DNA of 64,000 nt from Antedon mediterranea (lineage: Eukaryota > Echinodermata > Crinoidea > Comatulida > Antedonidae), in assembly GCF_964355755.1 (NCBI RefSeq), contig NC_092678.1, positions 19,504,922-19,568,921 of the forward strand, in the 5' to 3' direction. Below the pieces are notes generated by a model. That model did no database searches. It had not been told where the DNA came from and saw only the letters and a list, made by a program, of their open reading frames with translations. Both the position numbers and the translations under genes were made by a program. This document shows, in pieces, positions 61,962 through 64,000 of the stretch (position 1 is its first letter; each line of letters starts with the position of its first letter).

Positions 61962-64000
61962 GTAAGTTCATATTATTTGACATATTTTCATTATGAGCGC
62001 GTGGTTCGGACGATACCACTTTAAAATATAGTATTTTATTATTGTCCTCTCTTCTGAAGAGAAATGGCCATTTTTTGTTTATCCGGGTAAGCTAGGCACA
62101 AAATAGACATATTTATAGTATTTTACGTCGTGTAGTTAACGATACTTTAACATAGATGAAAGAAACGTTGCCAGTTTCCAGTCGACTGGTAAAATCGGCC
62201 TCAAAATTTCTTGATATATATATAAACTTTATTTAGACACGAGACTGATGTGCAGTACAACTCGTTCAATCAATATTGATTGGTTTTACACAAGTTCTTG
62301 ATCTCAAACAGGTGTCGATAAAATATCGATACCAATATCGATCCGGACGTAACGTTGAAATTGTTTTTAATAGTGTTTTGATCATGATGAATTAGTTACA
62401 CAACATTTTTAAAATCAACCATGTTTCTGTAAATTCTGTTACAAACATGACGATACAAAGTTTGACGGTAATGAAAAGTACGAGAAAATGACGTTGATTT
62501 GATAAGAAAGGTCGTAAGGTGCTTGTCATTGAGCATGTCACTTAAGATTGGTTTAGACGTTGAATCGATATCAAAAAGTTAGGCTGAAAGGAAAACTACT
62601 AACAGCTTATTATAAATATAGGCTACTGTAGCTTAATTTTTGTAATTGTTAAGTTTGTGTGGATCCTTTAAAAATGAGAATGGAAATACTTCGGCAGATG
62701 TAATTTCATATTTATTTTTTTTTTCATAATTTCACATAATTATACTGTGCATCATATCCATGGTTCTACGGATACGTTGTTCCCAGTAGGACGCGTATCA
62801 TTTAACCAAAATTTACTTTCGTTGCGGGTACACCCAAATCTTAAACCAAATTGTAGTGTTCCGCCCGCTTTAGGTTAATTGACCTAACTAGATGATACGC
62901 TCGCTTCGCTCGCGTACCATCTAGGTCGTGCCCACAGATGGTTCTCGAATACACAGTAATTTCAGCGTAAAAAAATGTTTTTTTTTTAATGTACGTACTG
63001 CAGGATGATAATAGTTATTATTGTTTACAGAAACGAATAAATAGACACGATGATTTATGTATTAAACTGAAATTAGCACACTGGGAATTACTTCCGAAAG
63101 AGAAACTTGTCACAAAATGAGTCCACATTTGTTATTTGGACTCATTTAAACAAACCCAATTTGTGTTTTGTGTGTAACATTAGGGTTGAGGGATGGGGAA
63201 AAGGATATGGGTACAAAGAAGAACAATGTTTTAATATATTCTTTATCTACTCAGTAACGAAATATGTTTTTCATGTTTGATAGGCCTATAAATAATATAC
63301 CACTTGATACAGTAACACATTTGCGATTTAATACTTTGTTAAAACTGTCACTGTTATAGTCCATTGAAATAGCATGTACATGTAACGATACACGTACCAC
63401 TACAACGTTTATATTCTTTGTAATTAATAATAATACAAACGTTGAGAAGCAACTGTCAGTAGTACAGTTTATTTGTATATTGTACGTTTTGTATAACAGT
63501 AGGGCCTACTCACAGGCCTATAAATAATATACCACTTGATACAGTAACACATTTGCGACTTAATATTTTATTGTTAAAACTGTCACTGTCATAGTCGATT
63601 GAAATAGAATACGGTAGTACATGTAACGATACACGTACCACTACAACGTTTATATTCTTTGTAATGATTAATTAATACAAACGTTGAGAAGCAACTGTCA
63701 GTACTACAGTTTATTTGTATATTGTACGTTCTATATAACAGTAGGGCCTACACTCACAGTAATACGTTTATTTGTACATGATTGTGTTATACATCTAACA
63801 GTACCCACACTCACAGTAAATTCAATAATGGCGACCACAAATGTTAATACGTATTTATTGCAATACTATATCTATATATACGTTTTAGGTTAATTCCCCA
63901 AGGGCCAATAAATTTACCTACAGCTGGTGGTACTTGTGTTAAAGCAAAGAGTTATTATTGGAATGTTCCATTCATCGGAAATCAATACATTTGTATAAAT
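61962..64000. other. Start of intron 3 of the plus-strand gene
   Basis: No further exon recognised. A short palindromic stretch near 62890-62930 (AGATGATACGC ... GCGTACCATCT) and the 233-bp duplication at 63282 are the only structure seen. Confidence 0.5.
63282..63735. repeat. About 233-bp tandem duplication
   Basis: AGGCCTATAAATAATATACC ... ACATGTAACGATACACGTAC ... GAGAAGCAACTGTCAGTA occurs twice, starting near 63283 and 63516. A partial third copy of the end lies near 63780. Confidence 0.85.

Overview
The window is animal nuclear DNA: AT-rich, split genes with GT-AG introns, tRNA-derived SINEs, LINE 3' ends, many short inverted-repeat elements and long simple repeats. Gene content (HDAC11; a secreted PAN-EGF-discoidin protein) and repeat style suggest a marine invertebrate deuterostome, perhaps an echinoderm. 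That placement is an impression, not a demonstration. No prokaryotic operons, CRISPR arrays or integrated viruses were seen.

Three gene loci are supported. (1) 807-3069, minus strand: the first three coding exons of histone deacetylase 11. They splice in frame through residue 118; the rest of the gene runs off the left edge. (2) 13184-21175, minus strand: a complete 11-exon gene. All ten junctions keep phase and give an 801-residue protein: signal peptide, two copies of a roughly 157-residue extracellular module, PAN/apple-like domain, EGF-like domain, discoidin (F5/8C) domain, and a C-terminal extracellular domain seen in uncharacterised invertebrate proteins. (3) 35093-61961, plus strand: the first three coding exons (413 residues) of a basic, Ser-rich, apparently intracellular protein that continues past the right edge. 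I could not assign it to a family. It has clusters of basophilic and proline-directed phosphosite-like motifs and a dynein light chain (LC8)-type motif. A small coding exon at 3900-3939, divergent from HDAC11, has a splice phase that would fit locus 3 as an alternative first exon or could start another gene.

Everything else is intronic or intergenic repeat landscape. At least three hairpin (MITE-like) families share a terminal pattern AAGC...CACTA. There is also a TA-flanked 508-bp TIR element, a roughly 130-bp TIR family in three copies, tRNA-type SINEs, and a tRNA-like gene with an unusual ATC anticodon inside a duplicated repeat. Tandem arrays include a 14-bp monomer organised into a 56-bp higher-order unit at 58200-58700. 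The most striking pattern is the octamer TAGGCCTA (or AGGCCTA), scattered at roughly one per kilobase. At two places a filled and an empty copy sit side by side and differ by exactly GGCCTA after a TA. That is what an excision footprint of a TA-targeting transposon ending in GG...CC would leave.

All calls come from reading the sequence by eye. No alignment, splice predictor or database search was run.
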